Shown: positions 41,442-54,007, counted from the stretch's first letter. The stretch: DNA of 64,000 bases from Stenotrophomonas maltophilia (GCF_025642255.1 NZ_CP106759.1:1825501-1889500); one strand, 5' to 3'. Notes: generated by a model not told the origin, from the sequence alone. Numbers and translations: made by a program.

Positions 41442-42992
41442 ATGTCTTCCCAGGCTCATCCCAAGCGTTCGCCCCTGCGCTTGAACCGCTTTGTCTTCCT
41501 CAGCTCCTCGGTGTCGATCGGCATTCTCGGGCTGCTCACCGTCCTCTATCCCGATGCCAGCGAGCACTGGCTGCAATGGGCGCAGGCCGAGGTCTCGGCT
41601 GCGTTCGGCGCGTGGTACATGCTGCTGGTCGTGCTGTGCCTGGGATTCGTGCTGTGGCTGGCGTTCTCGCCCTATGGCCGTATCCGCCTGGGCCACAACG
41701 AGGAATCGCCGGCCTTCGGCTACGTCGCGTGGGTGTCGATGCTGTTCTCGGCGGGTATCGGTATCGCACTGCTGTACTACGGTGCCTACGAGCCGCTGGA
41801 CCATTTCCTCAACCCGCCGGGCCAGCCGGGCGGCACGGTGGCGGCCGGGCGCGAGGCGATGGTGCTGACCTTCCTGCACTGGGGCCTGCATGGCTGGGCG
41901 CTGTACGCGCTGGTCGGGGTGGCGCTGGGCTATTTCGCCTATCGCCGCAACCTGCCGCTGGCATTGCGCTCGGCGCTGTATCCGATCTTCGGTGAGCGCA
42001 TCCATGGCCGCATCGGCGACATGGTCGATGGCTTCGGCATTCTCGCCACGCTGATCTCCATGGTCACCAATCTCGGCATCGGTGCGCTGGTGGTGCAGTC
42101 CGGCCTGGTCTATCTGTTCCACATCCCGGACACACCGCAGGTGCTGGTCGCGATCGTGCTGGTGATGATGGTGGTGGCCACCATCGGCGTAGTGGCGGGG
42201 GTCGAGAAGGGCATCGCCTGGCTGTCCAACCTCAACGTGCGCCTGTTGTGCGCGCTGTTGCTGTTCGTGCTGGTTACCGGCCCGACCCTGCATCTGTTCG
42301 ATGGCCTGGTGCAGAACACGGGCGACTATCTCGGCGCATTCGTGCGCAAGAGCTTCGACATGTATCTCAACGATCCGCAGGGCCGCGCCTGGATGGGTTC
42401 CTGGACGCTGTTCTACTGGGCGTGGTGGATCGCCTGGGCGCCGTTCGTGGGCCTGTTCGTGGCACGCATCTCGCGCGGCCGCACCATCCGCGAGGTAGTG
42501 ATGGGCGTGCTGTTGATACCGCTCGGCTTCACGCTGGCGTGGCTGTCGATCTTCGGCAACACCGCCATCGACCTGGTGCTCAACCATGGCCAGGCGGTGC
42601 TGGGGCAGGTGGCGCAGCACGATGCAGCGATGACCCTGTTCAAGCTGCTGGAGTACCTGCCCGGCGCACCCTATGTAGCCGGTGCCGCAGTGGTGATCGG
42701 TTTCGTACTGTTCCTGACCCCGGTCGATTCGGGCACGCTGATGATCGCCAACCTGTGCACCCGCCGTGTCGACGACGGGGTGGAGGATGGTCACGATGCG
42801 CCGATCTGGCTGCGCGTGTTCTGGGCGGTGGGCATCACCGTGGCCAGCATCGGCCTGCTGCTGGCGGGCAACTTCAGCGCGATGCAGACGGCCGTGGTCC
42901 TGTGCGGTCTACCGTTCTCGTTCACCCTGGCGTTCTACATGCTGGGCCTGCTGCGCGCATTGCGCACCGATCCGGACGCGCCGCGGCGCTGA
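41442..42992 (+). CDS. betT: BCCT-family choline transporter
   Basis: Imports choline (or betaine) across the inner membrane by ion coupling. The 516-residue protein has about twelve membrane helices and the BCCT signature WTLFYWAWWIAWAPFVGLF followed by ARISRGRTIREV. FSAGIGIALLYYGAYEP near residue 105 is the usual early-helix motif. The soluble C-terminal extension of osmosensing BetT is short here. It diverges from betIBA, consistent with choline uptake for betaine synthesis. Glycine betaine transport cannot be excluded. Confidence 0.93.
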   Translation: MSSQAHPKRSPLRLNRFVFLSSSVSIGILGLLTVLYPDASEHWLQWAQAEVSAAFGAWYMLLVVLCLGFVLWLAFSPYGRIRLGHNEESPAFGYVAWVSMLFSAGIGIALLYYGAYEPLDHFLNPPGQPGGTVAAGREAMVLTFLHWGLHGWALYALVGVALGYFAYRRNLPLALRSALYPIFGERIHGRIGDMVDGFGILATLISMVTNLGIGALVVQSGLVYLFHIPDTPQVLVAIVLVMMVVATIGVVAGVEKGIAWLSNLNVRLLCALLLFVLVTGPTLHLFDGLVQNTGDYLGAFVRKSFDMYLNDPQGRAWMGSWTLFYWAWWIAWAPFVGLFVARISRGRTIREVVMGVLLIPLGFTLAWLSIFGNTAIDLVLNHGQAVLGQVAQHDAAMTLFKLLEYLPGAPYVAGAAVVIGFVLFLTPVDSGTLMIANLCTRRVDDGVEDGHDAPIWLRVFWAVGITVASIGLLLAGNFSAMQTAVVLCGLPFSFTLAFYMLGLLRALRTDPDAPRR

Positions 42993-43013
42993 GCGCACTG
43001 CCGGCCCTTGGCA

Positions 43014-43646
43014 TTACAGGCGCAGGGCGGCTTCCAGCAGAGCTGTCGCCCATGGGGGCGTGCGCTGCAGCTGCCGCAGGTCATCGGCGGCCGGCCATTG
43101 CAGGTGGCCGTCCTCCATCTGCAGCAGCAGCTGTGGATCGGGCACGGCCTCGCCCGGCGCGGCGTCGGCGCTGTTGTCGTAGACCTGCAGCTGCGCCAGC
43201 ACCGGCATCAGCCCGATCAGGTTCTGCTGCGCCAGCGGCCAGCGGCGGCGGATGTCGACTTCGGAAATGGGGTGGCCACCGGCCTGCACCCGTGCGCGTA
43301 CCCGGGCGATGTGCTGCTCCGGGCTGGACAGTCCACAGAACCACATCAGCACGTCATGGGTGCGGCTGGCCTCACGCAGCAGGGCGGTGATCGAGTTGCC
43401 CCCCAGCGTGGTCTCGAAGGCATGGTTGCGGGCGTGATCCAGGGCGTCGCGGATACGGTTGACACCCTCCTGCCAGGCTTCGGCATTGGCCTCCATGGGG
43501 TCCAGGCCGGCCCGCTCGCGCAGCCCGCGGGCGAACGTATCGGGGTTGAACCATTCCAGGCCGGCTTCGCGCAGCACGTGGCCACCCACCGAACTCTTGC
43601 CGGCGCCATTGACGCCGGCAAGCACATACAGGAACGGGCGTGGCAT
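43014..43646 (-). CDS. Zeta-toxin-family kinase
   Basis: A 210-residue P-loop protein. Walker A is AGVNGAGKSS (about residues 10-19), followed by FNPDTFARGLRERAG and AFETTLGGNSITALLREA, which match zeta toxins and UDP-N-acetylglucosamine kinase-like toxins. Its ATG shares one base with the stop of the upstream antitoxin-like gene (TGATG), so the two are coupled. It is likely the toxin of a type II pair, but the target is not established. Confidence 0.85.
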   Translation of the reverse strand: MPRPFLYVLAGVNGAGKSSVGGHVLREAGLEWFNPDTFARGLRERAGLDPMEANAEAWQEGVNRIRDALDHARNHAFETTLGGNSITALLREASRTHDVLMWFCGLSSPEQHIARVRARVQAGGHPISEVDIRRRWPLAQQNLIGLMPVLAQLQVYDNSADAAPGEAVPDPQLLLQMEDGHLQWPAADDLRQLQRTPPWATALLEAALRL

Positions 43647-44020
43647 CAGTGGCCCGTGCCCGCCTTGACCTGGCCCTTCAGGCGGGCAGGGCGACGCAGC
43701 AGTGCGCGTGCGGCATCACCGGCCTGGGCGTGCTGCAGCACCGCCAGGCGCTGGTCGAAGCCGGCACGCAGATCCGCCAGGGCCGGGTCCTGCCCACGCA
43801 GTTCCTCCAGCGAGCTTTCCAGCGCTTCGACCTTGGCCTGCAGCGCGCGGTACTGCTCGATGGAAACGATCACCGCCTGCGGTTCGTTGTGATTGGTGAC
43901 CACCACCATGTGCTGGTCGCGCACTTCCTGCATGACCTTGCGCCAATGTTCCTTCACCGACGAGGCGGTGGTGTGGGTCAGCTCGTTGATCGGGTCGAAG
44001 CGGACGGGGGCGTGCAGCAT
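43646..44020 (-). CDS. Phd/YefM-type antitoxin
   Basis: A 124-residue protein. The Phd/YefM N-terminal fold is visible (INELTHTTASSVKEHWRKVM followed by VVVTNHNEPQAVIVSIEQYR). The C-terminus is a helical extension that probably binds the toxin. Start MLHAPVRFDPI was preferred over a frame ten residues longer. It precedes the zeta-type toxin with one-base overlap, the usual antitoxin-first order. Confidence 0.85.
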   Translation of the reverse strand: MLHAPVRFDPINELTHTTASSVKEHWRKVMQEVRDQHMVVVTNHNEPQAVIVSIEQYRALQAKVEALESSLEELRGQDPALADLRAGFDQRLAVLQHAQAGDAARALLRRPARLKGQVKAGTGH

Positions 44021-44633
44021 GGCGGTGCTCCAGGGGACCTGTGCGATCACCTTACGCCTGTTTCATGCAAATTGCATGAATGGTGAAAAATATCAAAAAT
44101 ATGATTCATGGGCGATTCGGCCCCGGCGGTGACGCCGGGGCCGAGCTTCCGCCCGCCGGATGCCGCGCGCCGGGTCAGCGGGCAGCCAGCTGACGCAGCA
44201 CGTACTGCAGCAGGCCGCCGTGGTGGGCGAGGAGGCGCAGTTGCGAACCACCGGTTCGCGCGCCTCCGCAGCGCCCCGGCGGTGACGCCGGGGCCGGGCT
44301 TCCGCCCGCCGGATGCCGCGCGCCGGGTCAGCGGGCAGCCAGCTGAAGCAGCACGTACTGCAGCAGGCCGCCGTGGTGGGCGAGGAGGCGCGGTTGCGAA
44401 CCACCGGTTCGCGCGCCTCCGCAGCGCCCCGGCGGTAACGCCGGGGCCGGGCTTCCGCCCGCCGGATGCCGCCCGCCGGGTCAGCGGGCAGCCAGCTGAC
44501 GCAGCACGTACTGCAGCAGGCCGCCGTGGTGGGCGAGGAGGCGCGGTTGCGAACCACCGGTTCGCGCGCCTCCGCAGCGCCCCGGCGGTGACGCCGGGGC
44601 CGGGCTTCCGCCTGCCGGATGCCGCGCGCCGGG

Positions 44634-47387
<2,754 letters not shown>

Positions 47388-47559
47388 GCGGGATGACTCC
47401 TTCTTGCGGATGGCTTGCAGTGGCCCGTGCATGGACGGACCTGCTTGCGTATGCCGGGGCTCTCCGCCACCGGATCCCCGCCAGTATGGCGGAGCCGGCG
47501 CGGCCGGGAACGTCCTCGGCGCAGGACGCAAGGTTACATGGCTGTATGTAGTGCCGATG

Positions 47560-48462
47560 TCACGGCTTGCCCCGCCACTGGCTCATCAGCATCTGCAGGA
47601 AGCGTTCGGCCGTGGGCGAGAGCAGGGCACCACGGCGGCGCACGATGCCGATGGTGCGCGAGACCACCGGATTGCCGATCGGCCGGGTCACCAGGATGGG
47701 ATGGTCGCCGTCCGGGGTCGCCATCTTCGGCAGCACCGACACGCCGATCCCGGCCTCGACCATGCCCAGGGAGGTGGACAGGTGGGTCACTTCGTAATGC
47801 CAGCTCAGCTTCAGGTTCTCACGGGCGAGGGCGCCATCGAGCAGGGTCCGGTTGCCACTGGTGCGATGCACGGTGATCAGCTGGTGCTGGGCAAGATCGG
47901 CCCATTCCACGCGGCGCTTGCGGGCCAGCGGATGATCGCGGCGGCAGGCCAGCACGAACGGGTCCTCGGCCAGTACATCGAAATCCAGGTTGGGATCGTT
48001 GGCACCCATGAAATTGATGCCGAACTCCACTTCGCCGCGTTCCACTGCCTGCAACCCCTCGGTGGCGGGAATGTCGAGGATGCGGAAGCGGACGTGCGGA
48101 TGCGCGTCGTGGAAGCGTGCCATGACACTGGGCAGGAAGTAGAACGCCGCGGTGGGCAGGCAGGCGATGGTGACCGTGGCGCCGCGCGTGTCGTCGTGCC
48201 CGCGCAGCGAGAACAGCGAACCATCGAATTCCTCCAGCATGCGCCGTACCAGCGGCAGCAGGTTCTCGCCGACCGCGGTGGTGCTGACGCTGCGGGTGGT
48301 GCGTTCGAGCAGCGGTGAGCCGACGGCCTGCTCCAGCTTCTGGATCCGGCGGCTGAGCGCGGGCTGCGAGACGTGCAGGGTTTCAGCGGCGCGATGGAAG
48401 CTGCGCGTCTCGGCGACGAGCAGGAACGCGCGCAGATCGAGGATTTCGCAATTGATGCTCAT
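47560..48462 (-). CDS. LysR-family transcriptional regulator
   Basis: A 300-residue LysR regulator: winged helix ([20 protein letters not shown]) plus a co-inducer-binding domain. It diverges from the PrpF/GalD-family gene across 109 bp, the usual arrangement for regulating the divergent neighbour, and probably also the transporter genes beyond. The effector is unknown; a carboxylate is plausible from the context. Confidence 0.93.
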   Translation of the reverse strand: MSINCEILDLRAFLLVAETRSFHRAAETLHVSQPALSRRIQKLEQAVGSPLLERTTRSVSTTAVGENLLPLVRRMLEEFDGSLFSLRGHDDTRGATVTIACLPTAAFYFLPSVMARFHDAHPHVRFRILDIPATEGLQAVERGEVEFGINFMGANDPNLDFDVLAEDPFVLACRRDHPLARKRRVEWADLAQHQLITVHRTSGNRTLLDGALARENLKLSWHYEVTHLSTSLGMVEAGIGVSVLPKMATPDGDHPILVTRPIGNPVVSRTIGIVRRRGALLSPTAERFLQMLMSQWRGKP

Positions 48463-48571
48463 ACGGTATCAATCATCCAAAAATCAGCAATTCACAGATC
48501 AATCCGGCTCATGCCAGTATCGAATCACAGAGGGGTCATTCATCCCCTATACGCATCAATCTAGCACACGT
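48463..48571. promoter_or_regulatory. Divergent control region with repeated ATCAATC motifs
   Basis: The 109-bp gap between the LysR gene and the isomerase gene is unusually AT-rich for this genome. It holds ATCAATC at 48468, 48498 and 48555, and ATCGAATC at 48519. A small inverted repeat AGGGG-N8-CCCCT lies at 48531-48548. These are candidate LysR-binding and promoter elements. Confidence 0.5.
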
Positions 48572-49693
48572 ATGTCGAACGATCTGCTCAGTATCCCCTG
48601 CGTCCTCATGCGTGGCGGCACGTCCAAGGGGCCGTTCTTCCTGGCCTCGGACCTGCCGGCCGACGCCGGCCTGCGTGACCAGCTGCTGCTGGAGGTGATG
48701 GGCTCGGGCCATCCGCTGCAGATCGATGGCATCGGCGGTGGCAATGCGCTGACCAGCAAGGTGGCGATCGTCAGCCCCGCCAGCCGCGCCGATGCCGATG
48801 TCGACTATCTGTTCGCGCAGGTCCGGGTCGAGCAGCGGGTGGTGGATACCACCCCCAACTGCGGCAACATGCTGGCGGCGGTCGGTCCCTTCGCGATCGA
48901 ACGCGGACTGGTTCCTGCGCGCCACCCGCGCACCGAAGTGCGCATCCACAACGTCAACACCGGCAAGTTGATCGTGGCCACGGTGGAAACCCCGAACGGC
49001 CAGGTGGCCTACCGGGGCGACACGCGTATCGCGGGCGCGCCTGGCGCTGCCGCGCCGGTCCGCCTGGCCTTTCTCGATGCGGCCGGTGCACGTACCGGCC
49101 GGCTGCTGCCCAGTGGGCGGCCGCAGGATATGATCGACGGCATCGCCGTCAGCCTGGTGGATTGCGCGATGCCGATGATGATGGTGCGCGCGGCCGATAT
49201 GGGTGTCCGCGGTGACGCCTCGCCGGCGGAACTGAACGCGGATCATGCGCTGCTGGCGCGGTTGGAAGCGATGCGCATCGAGGCGGGTACGCGCATGGGC
49301 ATCGCAGACGCGGGCAGCAAGGTGATTCCCAAGCCAGTGCTGCTTTCCGCACCGCAGCAGGGCGGCGACCTGCAGGTGCGCTACTTCATGCCCCACCAAT
49401 GCCACACCGCGCTTGCCATCACCGGCGCGGTCGGTCTGGCCACCGCCGCAGTCACGCCCGGCACCCTGGCCAACACTTTCGTCGGATGCCTGCCGATGCC
49501 GGGCAGCATTACCCTCGAACATCCGAGCGGCCTGCTGGAAGTGGGCCTGAGCCGCAGCTCGGACGATGCGCCGGTCGTTGCCAGCGTGGTCCGTACCGCG
49601 CGCCGCCTGTTCGAAGGGCGCGTGTTCGCGACTTCGCCTGCCACTGCCGAAACCCATTCCACCGAAGCCCGCCAATGGACCTCAGCGGCATGA
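48572..49693 (+). CDS. PrpF/GalD-family isomerase (4-oxalomesaconate tautomerase-like)
   Basis: A 373-residue protein of the PrpF diaminopimelate-epimerase-like fold. Characteristic stretches are CVLMRGGTSKGPFF, QIDGIGGGNALTSKVAIVS, NCGNMLAAVGPFAIERG, and the later MPHQCHTALAITGAVGLA. Family members isomerise 2-methylaconitate (PrpF) or 4-oxalomesaconate (GalD). Genome annotations often name similar proteins tautomerases. There is no prpB/prpC here, so a methylcitrate role is not supported locally. It heads a rightward unit with an ABC transporter and a porin, suggesting catabolism of an imported polycarboxylate or aromatic breakdown product. Confidence 0.85.
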   Translation: MSNDLLSIPCVLMRGGTSKGPFFLASDLPADAGLRDQLLLEVMGSGHPLQIDGIGGGNALTSKVAIVSPASRADADVDYLFAQVRVEQRVVDTTPNCGNMLAAVGPFAIERGLVPARHPRTEVRIHNVNTGKLIVATVETPNGQVAYRGDTRIAGAPGAAAPVRLAFLDAAGARTGRLLPSGRPQDMIDGIAVSLVDCAMPMMMVRAADMGVRGDASPAELNADHALLARLEAMRIEAGTRMGIADAGSKVIPKPVLLSAPQQGGDLQVRYFMPHQCHTALAITGAVGLATAAVTPGTLANTFVGCLPMPGSITLEHPSGLLEVGLSRSSDDAPVVASVVRTARRLFEGRVFATSPATAETHSTEARQWTSAA

Positions 49694-49770
49694 CCTGAAA
49701 CCGGTCGGGGCCGCGCAGATGCGCGTGGCCAGGCCACTACAACGCAGATGCTTCACTCCTGGGAGGGATG

Positions 49771-50826
49771 ATGTACAAGCAGTTCTTCATGGCCGCGCTG
49801 TGCGCGGCGAGCCTGGCCGTGTCCGGTTGCGGCAAAGACGATGCCAGCGGGGCCTCGGCGCCCGGCGGCGACAATGCGCCGGTGCGGATCAGCGTCGGTT
49901 CCTACAACCTCAACAACCTGCCGTTCTTCATCGCCGACGCCAAGGGCTACTTCAAGGACGTCGGCCTGCAGGTGAAGACCGAGAACTTCGCGCAGGGCGG
50001 CTCCAAGGTGCTGCAGGCCCTGGTCGCCAACTCGACCGACGTGGCGGTCGGCTTCTACGACCACACCATCCAGATGCAGGCCAAGCACAAGGACGTGGTC
50101 GGCTTCGTGCTGCTGTCGCGCAATTCGGGCCTGGTGATGGCCGGCCGCGAGGATGCCAGCTTCGATCCGGCGCGCCCGCAGACCATCAAGGGCCAGAAGA
50201 TCGGCATTACCGCCCCGGGTTCGTCATCGGACTTCTTCGTGCGCCACTTCCTGGCCCAGCACGACATCCCGGTGGACAGCATCTCGCTGATCGGCGTGGG
50301 TTCTGGTGCGGCGGCGGTGGCGGCGCTCGAGCAGGGCAAGATCGACCTGCTGGTCAACTACGATCCGGCCGCGACCCTGATCACCGAGCGCAAGGTCGGC
50401 AGGATCATCATTGATGCGCGCAGCGACGAGGGGGCACGCCAGGTGTACGGCGGTCTCTATCCCACCTCGGTGATGTACGCCAACCGCAGCTTCCTGGAAG
50501 CACGTCCCGAAGCAGCCGAGAAGATCGCCCGCGCCGAGCAGATGGCATTGAAGTTCATCGCCGACAACAGTGCCGAGGACATCGTCGCTGCGCTGCCGGA
50601 CAGCTACGTCTCCGGCGACCGCGCCACCTACGCGCGCGCCGTGGAGAACGCCCGCGCCATCTTCACCACCGATGGCCACTTCACGCCCGCGGACCTGGAA
50701 ACGCCGTTGAAGGTGCTGCGCGAGTTCAACAAGGACGTGGCCAACGCGGACATTGACCTGTCCCGGACCTACACCAATGCCTTCGTCGAGCGCGCCAGCG
50801 CCGCGACGCAGGCAACCCAACCGTAA
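49771..50826 (+). CDS. ABC transporter substrate-binding lipoprotein (NitT/TauT type)
   Basis: Periplasmic binding protein of the NMT1/SsuA-like family, 351 residues. The lipobox LAVSGC gives a lipid-anchored Cys at about residue 20. FIADAKGYFKDVGLQVKTEN and the following GGSKVLQALVANSTDVAVGF are typical. Two adjacent ATGs (49768, 49771) follow GGGAGG; the second has the better spacing. It lies 77 bp after the isomerase gene and 13 bp before the ATPase gene. The substrate is unknown. Confidence 0.9.
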   Translation: MYKQFFMAALCAASLAVSGCGKDDASGASAPGGDNAPVRISVGSYNLNNLPFFIADAKGYFKDVGLQVKTENFAQGGSKVLQALVANSTDVAVGFYDHTIQMQAKHKDVVGFVLLSRNSGLVMAGREDASFDPARPQTIKGQKIGITAPGSSSDFFVRHFLAQHDIPVDSISLIGVGSGAAAVAALEQGKIDLLVNYDPAATLITERKVGRIIIDARSDEGARQVYGGLYPTSVMYANRSFLEARPEAAEKIARAEQMALKFIADNSAEDIVAALPDSYVSGDRATYARAVENARAIFTTDGHFTPADLETPLKVLREFNKDVANADIDLSRTYTNAFVERASAATQATQP

Positions 50827-50839
50827 GCGGAGATAACCC

Positions 50840-51673
50840 ATGGCCCTCAATGCCACCGTGCGCCAGTTCAATGGCGCACCGCAGCTGGAGCCCGCACAGA
50901 CCATGGTCGCCATCAACAAGGTGACCATGTCCTTCGGTGACTTCACCGCCGTGCGCGATGTCGATATCCAGGTCGGTGATGGCGAGTTCCTCGCCATCGT
51001 CGGTCCCACCGGGTGCGGCAAGAGCACCATCCTCAATTCCGTGGCGGGCCTGCTCAAGCCCAGCGCCGGTGACGTGAGCATCGACGGACGCGCCGTCAAT
51101 GGCGTGCAGGCGTCCGTCGGCTACCTGTTCCAGCAGGACGCGCTGCTGCCGTGGAAGACCGCCTTCCAGAATGTGGAACTGGGCCTGAAGTTCCGCGGCG
51201 TCGATGAAGCCGAGCGCCGGCAGAAGGTCACCACCTGGTTGGCCAAGGTCGGCCTGACCGGCTTCGAGCACCGCTATCCGCACCAGCTCTCCGGCGGCCA
51301 GCGCAAGCGCGTGCAGATGGCACAGGCATTGATCGTGGAGCCCAAGGTGATCCTGATGGACGAGCCGTTCTCGGCATTGGACATCCACACCCGCCATCTG
51401 ATGCAGAACGAACTGCTGCGGCTGTGGCAGGAAGACCGTCGCTCGGTGATCCTGATCACCCACGACCTGGAAGAGGCCATCGCGCTGGGCGACCGCGTGG
51501 TGGTGCTGTCCTCGGGTCCGTCAAGCCGCGTGGTGCGCAGCTTCGATGTGGACCTGGAACGCCCCCGCAACGTTGCCGAGATCAAGCTCGACGAACGTTT
51601 TACCGGCCTGTACCGCGACATCTGGGCCTGCCTGCGCGGCGAAGTGGAGAAGAGCTATGCACGCCAGGACTGA
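50840..51673 (+). CDS. ABC transporter ATPase (NitT/TauT type)
   Basis: A 277-residue ATPase. Walker A is GPTGCGKST, the Q-loop FQQDALLPWKTAF, the signature LSGGQRKRV, Walker B VILMDEPFSALD and the H-loop ITHDLEEAI. This matches SsuB/TauB-like importers. It overlaps the permease gene by 17 bases. It probably energises uptake of the ligand bound by the preceding lipoprotein. Confidence 0.95.
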   Translation: MALNATVRQFNGAPQLEPAQTMVAINKVTMSFGDFTAVRDVDIQVGDGEFLAIVGPTGCGKSTILNSVAGLLKPSAGDVSIDGRAVNGVQASVGYLFQQDALLPWKTAFQNVELGLKFRGVDEAERRQKVTTWLAKVGLTGFEHRYPHQLSGGQRKRVQMAQALIVEPKVILMDEPFSALDIHTRHLMQNELLRLWQEDRRSVILITHDLEEAIALGDRVVVLSSGPSSRVVRSFDVDLERPRNVAEIKLDERFTGLYRDIWACLRGEVEKSYARQD

Positions 51674-52433
51674 CCGTTTCATCCAGATCGCACTGGTCAT
51701 CGCCGTGTTCGGTGGCTGGGAAGGCGGCATCGCGCTGGGCTGGATCGACCCGTTCTTCTTCCCCGCGCCCACGGCCATCGCCCAGCAGGCGTGGAACTGG
51801 TTGTCGGATACCTCGTTCTACCAGCACGTGTACATCACCCTGACCGAAACCGCGCTGGGCTACCTCATCGGTACCGGGCTGGGCGTTGCAGGCGGTGTGT
51901 GGCTGGGCCTGAGCCGGCGCTCGGCGCGCATCCTCGATCCCTTCATCAAGGGCTTCAATGCCATCCCGCGCGTGGTGCTGGCGCCGATCTTCGTGCTGTG
52001 GCTGGGCCTGGGTCTGTGGTCGAAGGTGGCACTGGCGGTGACGCTGGTGTTCTTCACCACGTTCTTCAATGCCATGCAGGGCGTGCGCGAAGTGAACCCG
52101 GTGGTGCTGGCCAATGCCCGCATTCTCGGCGCCAGCCGCAGTGACCTGCTGCGTCACGTGTACTTCCCGGCGGCGGCGAGCTGGATCCTGTCCTCGCTGC
52201 GCACCTCGGTGGGCTTTGCCGTGGTCGGCGCGATCATCGGCGAATACCTGGGTGCCTCGGCGGGCCTGGGTTACCTGATCGCGCAGGCAGAAGGCAACTT
52301 CAATGCCGTGGGCGTGTTCGCCGGCATCATCATCCTGGCCGCCTTCGTGCTGGTCATCGATGCACTGCTCGACGTGGTCGAGAACAAGCTCATCACCTGG
52401 CGTCCAAACGCCCAGGCCCAGGCCACCAGCTGA
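51657..52433 (+). CDS. ABC transporter permease (NitT/TauT type)
   Basis: A 258-residue inner-membrane protein with about six helices. The cytoplasmic coupling motif is ANARILGASRSDLLRHVYFP (EAA loop). The start MHARTDRFIQ lies inside the ATPase gene end (17-base overlap), supporting coupled translation. It completes the SsuABC/TauABC-like importer. Confidence 0.93.
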   Translation: MHARTDRFIQIALVIAVFGGWEGGIALGWIDPFFFPAPTAIAQQAWNWLSDTSFYQHVYITLTETALGYLIGTGLGVAGGVWLGLSRRSARILDPFIKGFNAIPRVVLAPIFVLWLGLGLWSKVALAVTLVFFTTFFNAMQGVREVNPVVLANARILGASRSDLLRHVYFPAAASWILSSLRTSVGFAVVGAIIGEYLGASAGLGYLIAQAEGNFNAVGVFAGIIILAAFVLVIDALLDVVENKLITWRPNAQAQATS

Positions 52434-52546
52434 GCCTGCCTGGCGCGCCGCTGGAATGATCCGGCGGCGCGCCCTTCCGTAATTCCCCCGCATCATCGCA
52501 ACGGGCCAGCGCCAGGCCAGGGGGCCGGCTGGCTGGAGAGAACACC

Positions 52547-53983
52547 ATGCATAGCCATCCCGTGCTGCCGCGTGCAGCGCTGACGGTCGCCCTTGGCCTG
52601 CTGCTGGCCAGCGGCCATGCCGGAGCACAGGCCGCCACAGCCCCACCGGCCCCGCTGAGCCAGGCCGAACTTGCCGCGCTGGTGCAGCAGCAGGCGCAGC
52701 AGATCCAGCAACTGCAGTCGCGACTGGATGCGCTGGAAGGCGTCGGTACGACCGCCGGCAACGCGGCGGCTGCCCCTCCTGCGCCTGCCCTGGAAACCCG
52801 TGTTGCGGCGCTGGAAACCCAGCAGTCCAAGGCGCCGAAGGTGTCGTGGTCGAAGGGCGCGCCGGAATTCAGCAGCGCTGACGGCAACGTGATCTTCCGC
52901 CCGCGCGGTCGTCTGTTCGTGGACGGCTCCAGCACCGACGGCTCGTCCAGCAGCGACCGCAACATCTCCGGTACCGAGATCCGTTCGGTGCGCCTGGGCG
53001 CGGAGGGCCGCTACGGCACGCTCGGCTGGGTGGTGGAGGGCGACTTCGCTGACAACGAGGTGGCGTGGAAGTCGGTGTATGCCACTGTGGACCACAGGCT
53101 GTTCGGCCTGCCTGCCGACCTCACCGTGGGCAACCGCCTCAACGACCGCGGCATCGATGGCTCCAGCAGCACCTCCAACACGCCGTTCCCGGACCGCAAC
53201 GTGGTGGGCACGCTGATGCTGCCGCAGCGGGGCCTGTTTGGCGTCGGCCTCACCGAGCGCGTGTACGGAAAGGGCTGGCACGCCAGCCTGTCAGTGGCCG
53301 GCAACGACCTCAACAATGCCGGTGACAACAACGACAGCCAGACCTGGGCCACCCGCGTCCACTGGAACCCGATCGACAGCAAGGCCGCGACCGTGCATCT
53401 GGGGGCGTGGGCGTTCCACGAAGAGATCGCCGCAGGCTCCTCGGGCGTGCTGCGCAGCTCCGCCATTGCCGGCCACTTCAACGATCTGGTCAAGATCACA
53501 CCGGGCACGCTGGTCGGCACCGATCGCAGCACCGCCTACGGTGTGGAGGCGGCGGGCTTCTTTGGCCAGGGCTGGGCCACGGGCGAGTGGGGTACGCGCA
53601 ACCTGCGCGGTGCCGATGCCAGCGGCCGTTACGACCTCGATCACCAGGCCTGGGCGATTTCCGCCGGCTGGTTCCTTGGCGGGGCCAGCCCGGCGTACTC
53701 GGGCAAGACCGGCACCTGGGGCCGGGTCAAGGTGGCCGATCCGGTCACCCGTGGCGGGCGGGGCGCATGGGAGCTGCGTGCGCGCTACGAAGACGTGGAC
53801 TACTCGGAACTGCCGACCGGCGGCACCGGACATGCGTGGACGGTGGGTGCCAACTGGTATCTCAACGACTACAGCCGGGTGATGCTCGACGTGATCCGCT
53901 GGCAGACCGACAACCCCACCGGTACGGTGCGCGGCAAGGACGAGGGCACGACGGTCAATACCCGGCTGCAGGTTGCGTTCTGA
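52547..53983 (+). CDS. Outer-membrane porin (OprP/OprO-like)
   Basis: A 478-residue outer-membrane protein. A signal peptide (ALTVALGLLLASGHAGAQA) is followed by a short coiled coil (ALVQQQAQQIQQLQSRLDAL), as in Porin_O_P trimers. The rest is beta-barrel-like and ends in phenylalanine (TRLQVAF), the usual outer-membrane insertion signal. It lies 113 bp downstream of the permease, so it probably supplies outer-membrane passage for the same substrate. Anion preference is possible by analogy with OprP but is not shown here. Confidence 0.88.
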   Translation: MHSHPVLPRAALTVALGLLLASGHAGAQAATAPPAPLSQAELAALVQQQAQQIQQLQSRLDALEGVGTTAGNAAAAPPAPALETRVAALETQQSKAPKVSWSKGAPEFSSADGNVIFRPRGRLFVDGSSTDGSSSSDRNISGTEIRSVRLGAEGRYGTLGWVVEGDFADNEVAWKSVYATVDHRLFGLPADLTVGNRLNDRGIDGSSSTSNTPFPDRNVVGTLMLPQRGLFGVGLTERVYGKGWHASLSVAGNDLNNAGDNNDSQTWATRVHWNPIDSKAATVHLGAWAFHEEIAAGSSGVLRSSAIAGHFNDLVKITPGTLVGTDRSTAYGVEAAGFFGQGWATGEWGTRNLRGADASGRYDLDHQAWAISAGWFLGGASPAYSGKTGTWGRVKVADPVTRGGRGAWELRARYEDVDYSELPTGGTGHAWTVGANWYLNDYSRVMLDVIRWQTDNPTGTVRGKDEGTTVNTRLQVAF

Positions 53984-54007
53984 GTGAAGGCATCAAGCTG
54001 AACGGAC

